Source: Lineus longissimus (taxonomy: Eukaryota; Nemertea; Pilidiophora; Heteronemertea; Lineidae). From it: 64,000 nt of DNA. The stretch is taken from the NCBI RefSeq assembly GCF_910592395.1, contig NC_088311.1, forward strand, positions 5,894,501-5,958,500, read 5' to 3'. Shown here piece after piece: positions 1 to 10,071 of this stretch (position 1 is the stretch's first letter; each line of letters begins with the position of its first letter). The notes beneath the pieces are model-generated. The model was not told the origin of the DNA and searched no databases. It saw only the letters and a list, made by a program, of their open reading frames with translations. The translations under genes were made by a program, and so were the position numbers.

Positions 1-314
1 TGACATAAATTAAATAAATAGTGACAAGTCTGGGCAAGCCCATCCAAATGACGTCAGGGAATTCCCAAAATGTGATCATTTATTTGTAGCAGCACATCCG
101 AATATTTATCAAATTATTAATACATACATACAACAAATATGATATTACACTCATACATTCACATTTATTTGTATATTGTAATAAAGTATATAACTTATTT
201 GTTGATAAACGAACTTTTATGTAATTAAAATTTCTATTTAAAATACGGATCAAACTATTATATAGAGCTAGCCAACTACACGCCGAACGGAACCGGAAAT
301 CGCATGGGATTTAA
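1..314 (+). promoter_or_regulatory. NRDC upstream region with ETS-like site
   Basis: AT-rich sequence with no coding signal precedes the first NRDC exon. Near its 3' end is ACCGGAAAT (292-300), a core ETS-family site of the kind common at TATA-less housekeeping promoters. An out-of-frame ATG at 304 opens a 22-codon uORF ending at 372 that overlaps the main start at 315. The transcription start cannot be placed, so promoter assignment is inference. Confidence 0.35.
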
Positions 315-688
315 ATGCAGAGAAGTTCGAGAAAACTTCAGAATTTGTGCTTTTTATCCACATTTTCATTGATAAATCGTCTTCATTCTGTTAACAACGG
401 TTCCTTATATTGTTCCTCTCGACCACAGCACCATAATTACGTGGGAAAGACTAAAGAAATTGAGACAAACAATAAAGTTGTCACTCCTAAATTTCGCATA
501 GGACTCTCCTGTAAATTTTGTACAGGAGCATATTGTACAGGAGAAAAAAAGGGCGTTACTGTTCTCTTGGAGAGTGCTTTAAGCCCTAAGTCGAGTTCTG
601 CATTTGCAGGGAGAATGGGAGAGGAAGGGGGTGACACAGGACACAGTGATCTCATATTGAAGTCACCGAATGACAAGAAACAGTACAG
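315..688 (+). CDS. NRDC: NRDC coding exon 1: leader and KSPNDKKQYR block
   Basis: Encodes residues 1-124 plus two bases of codon 125. The first 47 residues carry seven Arg/Lys and no Asp/Glu, like a mitochondrial presequence. The end, KSPNDKKQYR, matches the vertebrate nardilysin KSPSDPKQYR. Donor is CAG|gtgcgt. The ATG at 315 has a weak context (T at -3). The in-frame ATG at 615 (Met101) has A at -3 and G at +4 and may start a shorter form, as vertebrate nardilysin also has an internal candidate start. Confidence 0.85.
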
Positions 689-3600
689 GTGCGTTTCTCA
701 GACACTAAAACAGTCAATCAAGATTCTGAAATGAGACTGACCTGCCCAAGAATGATTGCCCTGCTGAACAATAGGTCTTGAAAGCAAAGATGCAAGACAA
801 CGGCTCTTATCCATCATCTGGCGTCTTTGACCGTGATGACCTATTGTTCAGAGCTTCATTGCCATAATATCCCTTGCATATTCCCAAATGGACGGTTTAG
901 TCAAAGACGAACCAGAGCACATACACAACAAATGCTCACACTCAGAACATGTCAGAAGACTATCACCTTAGTTGTGGCATACCTGAACTTTGCCAGCTTA
1001 CTTGTACTATGTTTTTGATGATTTCAGATCAATCACCTTGGAAAATGGTCTGAGAGCCCTACTCATACACGACCCATCTGGAAAAGAGGAGGCTGAAGAG
1101 GATGATGAAGAATCTGGGGATTCAGATGAAGAAATGATGAGTGGGGATGAGAGTGGTTCTGGAGAGGAAGAGGAGGAGGAGGAGGACAATGAAGAGGATG
1201 ATAAGGAAAAGAAAGGAGACAAGGCAAAGGCCAGATCAGAAAAATATGTAAGGGAAATGAAGTAGGCCTGGACATGGTTTTTTTTGCTTTTGAGCCTAAT
1301 TTAAGGACATTATATCATGGCAAGCTGTTGAAGTTCCTCGGAATTTCAGTGACCAAAACTTGCTGTCTCCACCAGAAAATGACATACATGTATCTTGGAG
1401 TTCAGACATTCATTTATGGCATTTAGGAGCAAAATGGAGCATTTTGAGGTGCAGATAATGCTTCTTATGTCATTTGAAATTAGTTGACGTCATAAATTGC
1501 TTTTGGTGTCAAGACATCTTGACAGCGCTGATCAGACTGTCTGCTTACATTAAAACAAGGTTTACATTTCTTTCTCCATCTTTATTCCAGTCTGCTGCAG
1601 CACTATGTGTTGGGATGGGAAGTTTCTCAGATCCACCAGATATCCCTGGCTTTGCTCACTTTCTTGAACACAGTAAGTTCCCTGGTCTTAATGTGCCATT
1701 GTGGGATTTTTGTGAATTACAAATCATTTTAGAAGCGTGACTGAGTAGTTGGGAAATCCATTTCATAAAGCTTTTCAGTGCGATTCTCTATGCAATTCCT
1801 GTAGTTATCTTCCTGACTTCAGATTTTGGATGATCAAATTAAATGGGCATACTTCTGATCTTGATCTTTGGAATGAAATAGTCCTGTTTGATTTTGGGCA
1901 TATCATCTTCTGACTTAGTGTTAGACGGAAGGAATTTTAATCTCTTGTAATTGTACTATTCCCCTCTTATTTTTTCCTTGTTTTCCAGTGGTTTTCATGG
2001 GAAGTGAAAAGTACCCAGACGAGAATGACTTCGGCAACACTCTCAGTCGGCATGGAGGCACCACCAATGCATTCACAGATTTAGAACATGTAAGAATCTA
2101 AATCTTACGTTTCAAATCCTTATTTAGAATTTGGTCACTCTATATTTTACACGCAGATGAGCAATCTTTTCATCACTTGCCGCAGTAAGCCTTTCTGTCC
2201 ATCTCTTTTCAGACTGTTTTCTACTTTGACGTTCAAAGGAAGTACTTCCAAGATCTGCTGGATAGATTTGCATGGTTTTTCATCCACCCTCTTCTGAAGC
2301 AAGATTCAGTCGACCGGGAACTTGAGGCTGTGGACCATGGTGAGTGGCAACAGAGAGCACCAGCCTTGTCAAATTAAACAAATCATAAATCTGTCTGATA
2401 CAAGGTGCAAGCTGGAAACAAGTTGGAGCCTGTTTTTGTCGAACAAAATTCCCTCCTCCAGATTAGTGAAAGGCTAACAAGACATAATGACTTTTGAAAA
2501 AAAAGGAACGAAAAATGTGTTCATTTTAATTTATTGTGATTTCTTTGTTTCAGAATTCACGATGAGCAAGTTGTCAGATTTTGCTCGTAGGCAGCAGCTT
2601 TTCAGTAACATGACTAAACCAAATCATCCGATGGGAAAATTCTTCTGGGGTAAGGATGTCTTCTGAACTTTGAATTAGGCATACCTTCAGCCAAAGTTGA
2701 ACAAAAACATTGAGATGATCAAAGGATGTTCAGTTCTTCAAACAGACGTTTCAGGAACATTGGCTCTTCTTTCTCTATCTTTTTGTTCCATTTCTACATT
2801 TAGGAAATAGCCAGAGTTTGAAATCGGATCCTCAGAGTTTGGGTATCGATGTGTATGGCAAGCTACGTGACTTCTACAAGAGAATGTATTCTGCCCATTA
2901 CATGACCCTAGCAGTACAGTCCAGAGGTACGTACATGTTAGAACTAATAGGGATGGCGCATTGGGGTGATTCAGGTCTCTGGCGAAGACAAGTAGCTTTG
3001 AGGAATTTTGTATTGCGGACTATGAGAAATGTTACTTCTTTTGTCAGTGACTGCAATTTGGTCCAACAGACAGCTAGGCTTGACACAGACTGTGATGTAA
3101 CAGGTTAAGCTATCCATCATATCTGTTATCTCCCTGTTGCGTGATAGATGTGTATCTTATTGTCTTTGTGAATTCCTTACAGACTCATTGGATGTCCTTG
3201 AAGAATGGGTCCGGGAGATATTCTCTGCGATGCCTAACAAGTAAGCTTCCGTCATGTAATTATTTCTCTGAATATTATATTTCTGCTCCAATGGTGGGTT
3301 GGGTCCAGTGTTTTGAGTACATAACACTTTTCTCTTCTGCAACTGACATAAGATTCTCTGCTTGTTTCAGTGGATTACCAAGACCATCCTTCCATGAGAT
3401 GAAAGAGCCATTTGATGTGCCTGATTTCTACAAGATGTACAAAGGTGAGGTGACGTCTGCTGTGAGCACCATTAAATTGGTTTTGTTAAGCTTTTCACGT
3501 ATTTTGATAACCCTTCAAACAACAGGTTATGAGGTAATATTTTCTGTTCTATTGCAGTGATTCCCATCAAAAAGGAGCATGCAGTTCAGTTATCGTGGGC

Positions 3601-6600
3601 ACTACCTTCACTGAAGGAGTACTACAAGGTCAAACCGTTGCACTATTTGGGCTGGATCCTTGGCCACGAAGGCAAGGGAAGCATTTTATCCTACCTAAAA
3701 AAGAAGTGAGTTCTCTTCCCTTACTCCACTTTCTCTCTGTGGTGGGACAGCTTTCAACAGCTCTGAAAATGTTACCTACACAAAGAACAATCAGCTCAAT
3801 CTTGTTACATTATCCAAAGTCAAATTCATTGGACTAGGTAATGGAGGAAGAGAAAACCTGAACCTCCTTTCTAAATCAGCACTCTCAAAGAGAGGCATCT
3901 TTTCTCTTGCTTATGCAGTGGAACCTTCCTAAGCAGACACCACACTTAGATATACACCCTTTCTTTAATCAAACTTTCCGCTTCAGATGCTGGGCGTTGA
4001 GTATCAGCAGTGGGAACGATGAATCGGGTTACGAGCATAACTCAACTTGGGCTGCTTTTACCCTCAATATCAGACTGACAGATGAAGGACTGTCACATCT
4101 GTATGAGGTAGGCTTCACAATCAACAGATCTCCACTGGCCAAGCTATTTCAGTAAATCCGAAATTGAGGAAGTCTTGTTCTGTTTTGAAGGCAGAAAATC
4201 ATGTTCTGTCACTTTGCTTGGATCTTGTTCAGTGATCAAGTGCAGTTTCCGGTTTCCGATTGTTTGGTCACATCAACTTGATTTTTAATAAACTTTGTAT
4301 TGGAATTATATGTACACTGAGCAGTATTGGCTCTCACATGTTCAGTTCCATTCGTAAAAGTTTCTTGTAATCTCTATATTATTGTGACCTTGCCCTTTCA
4401 GGTGCTAACGTCAGTATTTGAATACATCACAATGATGCAAAGGTCGAGGCCTAATGAGAGGATATTCAGGGAGATCCAGGCAATAGAGGCAAATGACTTC
4501 AGATGGCAGGATGAGGTAGATATAGCATTATTATTCAGGGTTATCGGAAAGCAGATGTTGGGTTCAGGTCCTGTCAACGGTCAACTCAAACAGTTGGCAT
4601 TTTGAGATCCCTTATGCCCTTTTGCAATCAGCAAATCGTATCACCTTACATTATATATTTCACGGTTAAAAATTACAAGGCTTATTCAAATAATATACGA
4701 ATTTTACTATTTGTAACAAATTTCATTTCTGTCATTTTCTGTCAAGAATTTAGTCATTTCATTGTCTGCATCAACATCAACATATTTGCCATGTCATTGT
4801 CATCATCAAGGCATCTTGGCCAAGACCTGGGCCTTGGCCGTTATCCAACGAGCTATTCTGTGTCTTGATTCTGATGTCCATTTCAGATTGATCCTGTTGA
4901 CTATGTTGAGAGGCTGTGTGTCAACGTGCTACAGTATCCAGTGAGGGATTATCTGACCGGAGATATTCTCATGTTTGATTATGATGAAGAGGTATGAATG
5001 CAGGAGTGGAGATTTGATTGAAATTCTGGCATTCTCCGACTTGTTATAATAGAAAGGCATTACAGATACCAGGTGTCAGTTTTCAGACAATGGGTGAATT
5101 GTACATGTAACCATCTCCATTTTGTATTCAGATTGTGAGCAAGGTGCAGAACATGTTGAAACCAGAACGTGTGAATATCACACTGAGTTCCGAGAGCCCC
5201 GAGATGCAGCTTGATTGTATTGAAGTCGAGAAATGGTTTGGAACGCAGTATTGTGTAAACGGTAGGTTGATAGTATCAGTGCATGCTCTGTTGTTATTCC
5301 AATTGTATACAAATAGCAAAATGCTAGAAACTAGAACATTGAAGTTTGAAATTCACCTTGCAATTTTGTGTTCACTGACACTGGACTGAGTCTTCATATA
5401 ACTGTCTGACAAGTCGAGGCATATGCCTCCTTACAAGTCATGTATGTCATCATTGTCTGATTTTGTTTTCGGTGTAACAAAATAACTTCGTTTACATATT
5501 ACCTGTCTCTTTTACAGACATCAACCCCGATTGGATAAAGTCATGGAGCAGTAAGTTTTGATTTAACTTGAAAATTGTTAGTTTCCAAATTGTCTCATAA
5601 TATTAAGCCCCCATTGCAAAACCTATTCAGAAAACCAAATATATCAATGGATTGACCAAAAGAATACTAAAAATCCTTCTTATGTTTGATTGAAGTCTGT
5701 CGATGTATTCCACAGCTGTGTGATTCTTTCAATATTTTCTCTTCCTCAGATCTTGAGCCGGGGTCACAGTTTTTCCTACCTCCTGAAAATACATTCATTG
5801 GTGAGTCTTTACTTTGCCATTTTTACTAACATTGCCTTCTCTCCTCTGACTGACAGTGACGCCAAATTGTGTCATCTCTTGGTTGTGTTCAGTTGAGCAT
5901 TCGTTGTCAGCTACTCGATTCCCTGGAAATCCCTGTGAAGACAAGTCATTTCTCGGTAGACTTAATAGAGTGGCTAGGATAAATATCTGAATCTGAATCA
6001 CTTTTGAGACTGAATTACTGTCATATGAGGTCATTTTTGACTTATAATCTGTTCGTTTCAGCCACCGATTTTGATCTGAAGACACCCGACCTGGAAACGG
6101 ACTCGAAGCTGCCTCTGTTGATATTGGAGAATGAACGTAGCAAAGTCTGGTACAAGAAAGATGAGAAGTTCAAGTTTCCCAAGGCTTACTATTCATTCCA
6201 TCTGATCACGCCGGCTGTGAACAGGACACCCAAGAAGTAAGTCGGCAGCGCTGCAACCCTTTTTAGAACCAAGAAATATTCACTTTAATTTCATCAGGTG
6301 CAAATTTCAGATAAGATAATGGCTGATATGAATAAAGTCTAGCAAATGCTTTTACTTCAATTTTGTACAGAAAGGTCTAGTGTAAATGTACATGGAGTTT
6401 TAGATAAAAGAATTTGCTAGTCTTTGTTCATATCACCCATCGTGCCCAGCTCAAATTATCAGCTCCTCTGTTTTTTTCCAGCCGAGTCCTGTTTGACATC
6501 TACATGTGCCTCCTGAAACACAACCTAGCAGACGTAGCCTATGATGCAGACGTCGCACAGATGGACTATACCTTTAAGGCTCTGGAGACTGGCATGATCA

Positions 6601-9252
6601 TCGAAGTCAGTGGATTCAATCATAAGTTACATGTAGGTATCCTGATTATAAAAATCAATTGAAATAAAGTCAGAATCATGAAAATTAACTCTGCTATCAC
6701 TCTGTGCCTACAAGAGGCAATGGTTAATCAACTGTTGTCAGTACCATTTCTTAATGCCCCCCACCACCACCACCACCATCCCTAATTTCTTTATGAATAA
6801 ATTCCTAAGATAACATAAAATTTGATACATAAATTTGTGAATATTTACAATTTTTCATAGAAACTTCTTGAGACCGTGGTACAACACATGATCGACTTTG
6901 AAACAAAGGATGATATCTTTGAGGCGATGAGAATACAACTGACGAGAACATATCACAACCTGTTCATCAAGCCAGAGAGACTAGTCAAGTGAGTAAGATT
7001 TGAGCTCTGCGATGATTTTTGCTTAAACTTTCAGTCTATTATGTGGTCAACTGAATTGCATTGACATTCTTTCTCTTCTACCGGATAACTTTAACTTTAG
7101 TTCTGTTGATGTGGCTGATTGCCCTTTAGCCTCAGAGGCAACCTCTCGCTTCCAGATTCTCCCACCAAGTTTGTGTGCTATTTGACTCGAAGAAGTGGTT
7201 AGTCCTGAAAGATGTGGCAGTGGTCTATAGTTCTGTTCTGGTTGGGACAACCATTGCAGTAAAGAACATATTTTGTCTAGATGCTTTTAAATTTTACTGA
7301 AACTTTCAGGAAAGTTTAAAAAACTTGGTGTGTAACTGACTTGATCAACATTTCTTTCTGTTTCCCTTCAGAGACGTACGCTTGTCAATTCTGCAGAACA
7401 TCCACTGGACTTCTCTGGACAAGTATGAAGCCTGTCAGCACGTCACAAAGGAAGACCTCCTCATGTTCCTACAAGATTTCCACTCGCAGCTCCGTGTTGA
7501 ATGTCTCATTATGGGCAATGTTTTGAAACAGGTAAAAAAGATGAGAAAGAGAGATTTGTTATGATATTTAGAAGTAACTTTTATTATATGTAGATTGAAA
7601 TATTCTCATGTGTTTTCAGGAAGCGCTAGATTTGGAGAAAATCTTCACATCTCAGCTGAAGTACACTCCTCTTCCCAGAAATGTGCAACCCGTGATGCGC
7701 ATATGCGATCTACCGAAGACTGACCATTATTGTCGGGTTCAAAACCTGCGCGAAGATGATGAGAACTGTGTCATAACAAACTACTACCAAGTTGGCCCAC
7801 TCGAGGATGTCGGACAGGGCGTTCTCAATGAAATGCTGGCCCTTGCCATGGAGGATCCGTGTTTCAATATCTTGCGGACGAAGAAGCAACTGGGTTACAG
7901 TGTGTTTGCGATGAACAGGAATACGGCAGACATTATTGGATTATCTGTTTCCGTCTGCAGTAATTCGTCTCAATTCAGGTAAGGGTCTCAACAGCAGGTG
8001 ACTGAATTTAAAGTAACTATTCCATTTCCCCTTAGATTTGAAAGGGAAATGCCACATCCTCTAATGAGGCATCTGGTCTTCATTTCGTCTGTCTATTTGC
8101 AGCCTTGAGGCCCTGGATGCTCACATTGAGGAGTTCCTTCAGGAATTTGGGCAGATACTGACAGCGATGCCAGAAGAGGACTTCGAGAAACAGCGAGATG
8201 CGCTGATCAAACGGAAAGAGGCTGAAGACGCAAACATGCGTGACGAGGTCAATCGATATTGGGACGAGATGATCACCAGGAGATATATTTTTGATATTTT
8301 AGATCAGGAGGTAAGTAGATGATGGGGATGAATTGACAAAAGACCCAAAGAGTTCAGTTGGTTGGCCACTGGGCATCTATATCTGTTGGTCTTGACTCCA
8401 GGCCAGACTGCTTGATGTCTTTAGTTTTACTGTGGTTCGCCTGGAATTGGTATTTCCGACTATTGGCAGTCCTTTGAAGGTGAAACTGAGAGTCTAACTG
8501 AGTACAAGTTGCACTAGATGTTGAAGACAATATATATTAGTATTCAATGAAGATAACTATGAAAGTAAAAGGCATGTGTATGTCACATTGTTTCAGAAGA
8601 GAAGGTACTGATCATGTCTGTGTTGTACTTGTACAACCCTGCATTTAGAATTGAAGACGAAATATATGACTGTATCCATTTATTCTAGGCTGTATATTTG
8701 TTCCTTTCTAGATCGCAGCACTCCGGAAACTGACGAAGACAGATGTATTAGACTGGTACAGGAAACATACCCCTTTTGGCAACAAGGCGGCATCCAAGCT
8801 CAGCATACAGGTATAAATTCATTGTGGAGAAATGATCGTGGCAGGTGTGATGAGTCAACTTACTGAACACAGGGTGGTTGGTTTTATCCTAATAGTAAGG
8901 CCTTTTTTGCTCGATGAAGGGGTGTGTTGGAAGACCCTGATGAAGGAGGATAAGTTGGTCCAAAATCTAGGTGGTTGACTCAACTTAAAATCACTGCAAT
9001 GATGCTACAACTTGCATGCTTTTCTTTCAGGTTCAAGGTCATTCCAAGGCCATGGATACCTCTGGAGGAGCAGACGCCACGGACTGTTGCCAAGCAACAG
9101 CAGACACAGACACGAAAATGGACACTTCATCTCGCAGTCGTTTGACCTATCTACCATTAGAGGGTAACAAAGTTAGCAAATCAATATCAGATGTGGTGGA
9201 CTTTAAAATGAATCAGTCGTTTTACCCAGTGCCAAAAGTTGTCAAGATTTGA
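315..9252 (+). CDS. NRDC: Nardilysin (N-arginine dibasic convertase), M16 zinc metallopeptidase, 24 coding exons
   Basis: Nardilysin is an inverzincin of the insulysin (M16) family that cleaves on the N-terminal side of Arg in dibasic sites. It is also known as a shedding cofactor and, in mammals, is found in cytosol, nucleus, mitochondria and at the cell surface. The 24 exons listed separately all join in frame and sum to 3459 nt, giving 1152 residues plus stop; human NRDC is about 1150. Visible order: basic leader (1-100), KSPNDKKQYR block, acidic insert (about 140-190), zinc site H221-F-L-E224-H225, third ligand E302 (76 residues after H225, the family spacing), middle M16 domains, and a C-terminal half with WFGTQY, KFPKAY and FNHKL blocks. 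The acidic insert placed just before the catalytic domain separates nardilysin from insulysin. The gene is convergent with the PTBP gene. The start codon is the main uncertainty. Confidence 0.95.
1028..1247 (+). CDS. NRDC: NRDC coding exon 2: acidic domain
   Basis: Begins SITLENGLRALLI (human KLQNGLQALLI), then gives about 45 residues dominated by Glu and Asp with interspersed Ser, including a run of seven Glu. This acidic stretch is the hallmark that distinguishes nardilysin from insulysin and mediates polyamine- and partner-binding in mammals. It is somewhat shorter than the vertebrate stretch. Acceptor tttcag, donor TAT|gtaagg, phase 2 to 0. Confidence 0.93.
1591..1672 (+). CDS. NRDC: NRDC coding exon 3: HFLEH zinc-binding motif
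   Basis: Encodes SAAALCVGMGSFSDP then GFAHFLEH. The inverted zinc motif HxxEH (HFLEH, bases 1657-1671) supplies two zinc-binding His (221, 225) and the catalytic Glu224. Strong pyrimidine tract and tccag acceptor; donor gtaagt. Confidence 0.96.
1989..2089 (+). CDS. NRDC: NRDC coding exon 4: M16 signature continuation
   Basis: Encodes MVFMGSEKYPDEN followed by HGGTTNAFTDLEH. The first part is nearly identical to human nardilysin; NAFTD resembles the NAFT of insulysin more than the NAST of vertebrate nardilysin. Phase 1 to 0; donor CAT|gtaaga. Confidence 0.96.
2213..2339 (+). CDS. NRDC: NRDC coding exon 5: third zinc-ligand region
   Basis: Encodes TVFYFDVQRKYF, WFFIHPLL and RELEAVDH, with the last codon (Glu302) split over the intron. 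RELEAVDHE aligns with human REVEAVDSE, whose final Glu is the third zinc ligand and whose first Glu supports it. Donor ATG|gtgagt. Confidence 0.96.
2554..2649 (+). CDS. NRDC: NRDC coding exon 6
   Basis: Completes the zinc-ligand Glu codon and encodes HPMGKFFWG, matching human HPMGKFFWG exactly. Acceptor tttcag, donor TGGG|gtaagg, phase 1 to 1. Confidence 0.95.
2804..2926 (+). CDS. NRDC: NRDC coding exon 7
   Basis: Encodes a stretch including LRDFYKRMYSAHYMTLAVQS, aligned to human LREFWMRYYSSHYMTLVVQS. Phase 1 to 1; donor GAG|gtacgt. Confidence 0.95.
3183..3240 (+). CDS. NRDC: NRDC coding exon 8
   Basis: Short exon for DSLDVLEEWVREIFSAMPN (human ETLDTLEKWVTEIFSQIPN). Phase 1 to 2; donor CAA|gtaagc. 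Confidence 0.94.
3371..3444 (+). CDS. NRDC: NRDC coding exon 9
   Basis: Encodes GLPRPSF, EPFDVPDFYKMYK, aligned to human GLPRPNF and DPFDTPAFNKLYR. Acceptor gtttcag, donor AAAG|gtgagg, phase 2 to 1. Confidence 0.95.
3558..3705 (+). CDS. NRDC: NRDC coding exon 10
   Basis: Encodes VIPIKKEHAVQLSWALP, YYKVKPLHYLGWILGHEGKG and SILSYLKKK. The VKPLHYxxWxxGHEGKGSILS block is diagnostic of the second M16 domain of nardilysin/insulysin. Phase 1 to 2. Confidence 0.96.
3987..4107 (+). CDS. NRDC: NRDC coding exon 11
   Basis: Encodes CWALSISSGNDESGYEHNST and RLTDEGLSHLYE; human has the corresponding CWALALFGGNGETGFEQNST and TLTDEGYEHFYE. Phase 2 to 0; donor GAG|gtaggc. Confidence 0.95.
4402..4515 (+). 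CDS. NRDC: NRDC coding exon 12
   Basis: Encodes VFEYITMMQ, RPNERIFREIQAIEANDFRW, like human VFQYLKMLQ and GPEKRIFEEIRKIEDNEFHY. Both ends phase 0. Confidence 0.95.
4887..4991 (+). CDS. NRDC: NRDC coding exon 13
   Basis: Encodes DPVDYVERLCVNVLQYPVRD and LTGDILMFDYDEE; human DPVEYVENMCENMQLYPLQD and LTGDQLLFEYKPE. Both ends phase 0; donor GAG|gtatga. Confidence 0.95.
5132..5261 (+). CDS. NRDC: NRDC coding exon 14: WFGTQY block
   Basis: Encodes KPERVNITLSSES and EKWFGTQYCV. EKWFGTQY is invariant with human nardilysin. Acceptor ttgtattcag, donor ACG|gtaggt, phase 0 to 1. Confidence 0.95.
5518..5550 (+). CDS. NRDC: NRDC coding exon 15 (33 nt)
   Basis: Small exon encoding DINPDWIKSWS, corresponding to human DIENSWAELWNS. 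The acceptor follows a good pyrimidine tract (cttttacag) and the donor is GCA|gtaagt. It is phase 1 at both ends, so skipping would keep frame. Confidence 0.9.
5750..5800 (+). CDS. NRDC: NRDC coding exon 16
   Basis: Encodes NLEPGSQFFLPPENTFI, aligned to human NFELNPDLHLPAENKYI. Phase 1 at both ends; donor TTG|gtgagt. Confidence 0.92.
6062..6236 (+). CDS. NRDC: NRDC coding exon 17
   Basis: Encodes ATDFDLK, then VWYKKDEKFKFPKAYYSFHL; human has ATDFTLK and LWYKKDNKFKIPKAYIRFHL. This begins the C-terminal half of the M16 fold. Phase 1 to 2; donor GAA|gtaagt. Confidence 0.95.
6482..6632 (+). CDS. NRDC: NRDC coding exon 18
   Basis: Encodes VLFDIYMCLLKHNLADVAYD, ADVAQMDY and VSGFNHKLH; human VLFDIFVNILTHNLAEPAYE, ADVAQLEY and VKGFNHKLP. 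Phase 2 to 0. Confidence 0.95.
6861..6988 (+). CDS. NRDC: NRDC coding exon 19
   Basis: Encodes KLLETVVQHMIDFETKDDIF and TYHNLFIKPERLVK; human shows FNILIKPETLAK at the end. Phase 0 to 2; donor CAA|gtgagt. Confidence 0.94.
7372..7531 (+). CDS. NRDC: NRDC coding exon 20
   Basis: Encodes DVRLSILQNIHWTSLDKYEA and DFHSQLRVECLIMGNV; human DVRLLILEYARWSMIDKYQA and EFKSQLFVEGLVQGNV. Phase 2 to 0. Confidence 0.95.
7620..7978 (+). CDS. NRDC: NRDC coding exon 21 (largest internal exon)
   Basis: Encodes 119 residues, including TNYYQVGP and EDPCFNILRTKKQLGYSVF, NTADIIGLSVSV. PCFxxLRTKQxLGYxV is a conserved block lining the M16 catalytic chamber. Phase 0 to 2; donor CAG|gtaagg. Confidence 0.96.
8103..8310 (+). 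CDS. NRDC: NRDC coding exon 22
   Basis: Encodes a Glu-rich helical stretch: HIEEFLQEFG, MPEEDFEKQRDALIKRKE and DEVNRYWDEMITRRYIFD, aligned to human KIEEFLSSFE and EEVDRNWNEVVTQQYLFD. Phase 2 to 0. Confidence 0.95.
8712..8810 (+). CDS. NRDC: NRDC coding exon 23
   Basis: Encodes IAALRKLTKTDVLDWYRKHT and ASKLSIQ; human has EIEALKSFSKSDLVNWFKAH and SKMLSVH. Both ends phase 0; donor CAG|gtataa. Confidence 0.94.
9031..9252 (+). CDS. NRDC: NRDC coding exon 24 with stop codon
   Basis: Encodes VQGHSK, a low-complexity Asp/Thr linker and RLTYLPLEGNKVSKSISDVV, ending PVPKVVKI and TGA. Human ends with the related LTYLPTSPL block and YHKIVK, so the C-terminus is complete. Confidence 0.94.
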   Translation, partial: VQGHSKAMDTSGGADATDCCQATADTDTKMDTSSRSRLTYLPLEGNKVSKSISDVVDFKMNQSFYPVPKVVKI

Positions 9253-9374
9253 TGACTGTTTGTGTTAGGTTTGTTGTTGAACATAGTGGATGAAGGCATT
9301 GGTTTACCGATACAACAGAAAAGAAACAATGTATAATGAGATCATTTTGAATAATAACATTGCTTTGAAATAAA
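9253..9374 (+). terminator. NRDC: NRDC 3' UTR with poly(A) signal
   Basis: A canonical AATAAA lies at 9369-9374, about 117 bases after the stop codon. The repeat complex starts only about 40 bases further on, so the poly(A) site would sit at its edge. Confidence 0.6.
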
Positions 9375-10071
9375 CTCCTTTGTGGTGATATCTTTTGAGG
9401 ATGCAAATGGATGCTTAATGCAAATGGATCTACGTCCTCCATCAAATCTCTATACCTACACCTCCGACTATCGTGGGACGTCTTCTGTCGCCTCCGAACG
9501 CGATTGCCTCTGTATTTGTCCTATCACATCATCTTAGTAATGGACAAGGCCTGTCACAGACGGTCAGTGGTGTGGAGATCTGAATAGAAAGGAACCAACA
9601 CATTCTTAAGACATTCAAACCTTCGTGATGAACTCCATCCCAAGTACGACCTGATTGGCCACAACCAGCTCTACTGTCTTGCCATCACGGTTAAGAGAGA
9701 TGCGACAGACACAGCCAGACGGATTTGACCCAGGTAGCTCAGCAGTAGCTCAGCTTTTGACTCCCAGAAGCAGACAAGATCATATACCTGGCAGCTCCAC
9801 TGTCCTGTCAATACGGTGAGAGATGAGACAGTCACAATCAGAATGAACATGAGTGGACCTTGCTGCTCCACGGTCTTCCCGACACGATGAACGAGGTGCG
9901 ACGAACACAAGCAGGTCGGGTCGGAACCTCGCAGCTCCTTGGTTGGAGAGTTAGGACAGTCACAACCAGACTAAATCACGCCATGCATCCCCACCACCTG
10001 CCAACACTGTGAGAAAAGGAACGATAGTCACAAGCAGACCGAATTGGATCAACCTGTCTCATATTCGTCCA

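Noticed and set aside
304-372. ATG at 304 as the NRDC start
   Set aside because: Its frame stops after 22 codons; treated as a possible uORF only.
1007-1275. Reverse-strand Ser/Pro-rich ORFs
   Set aside because: Shadows of the GAG/GAT-rich acidic domain of NRDC exon 2.
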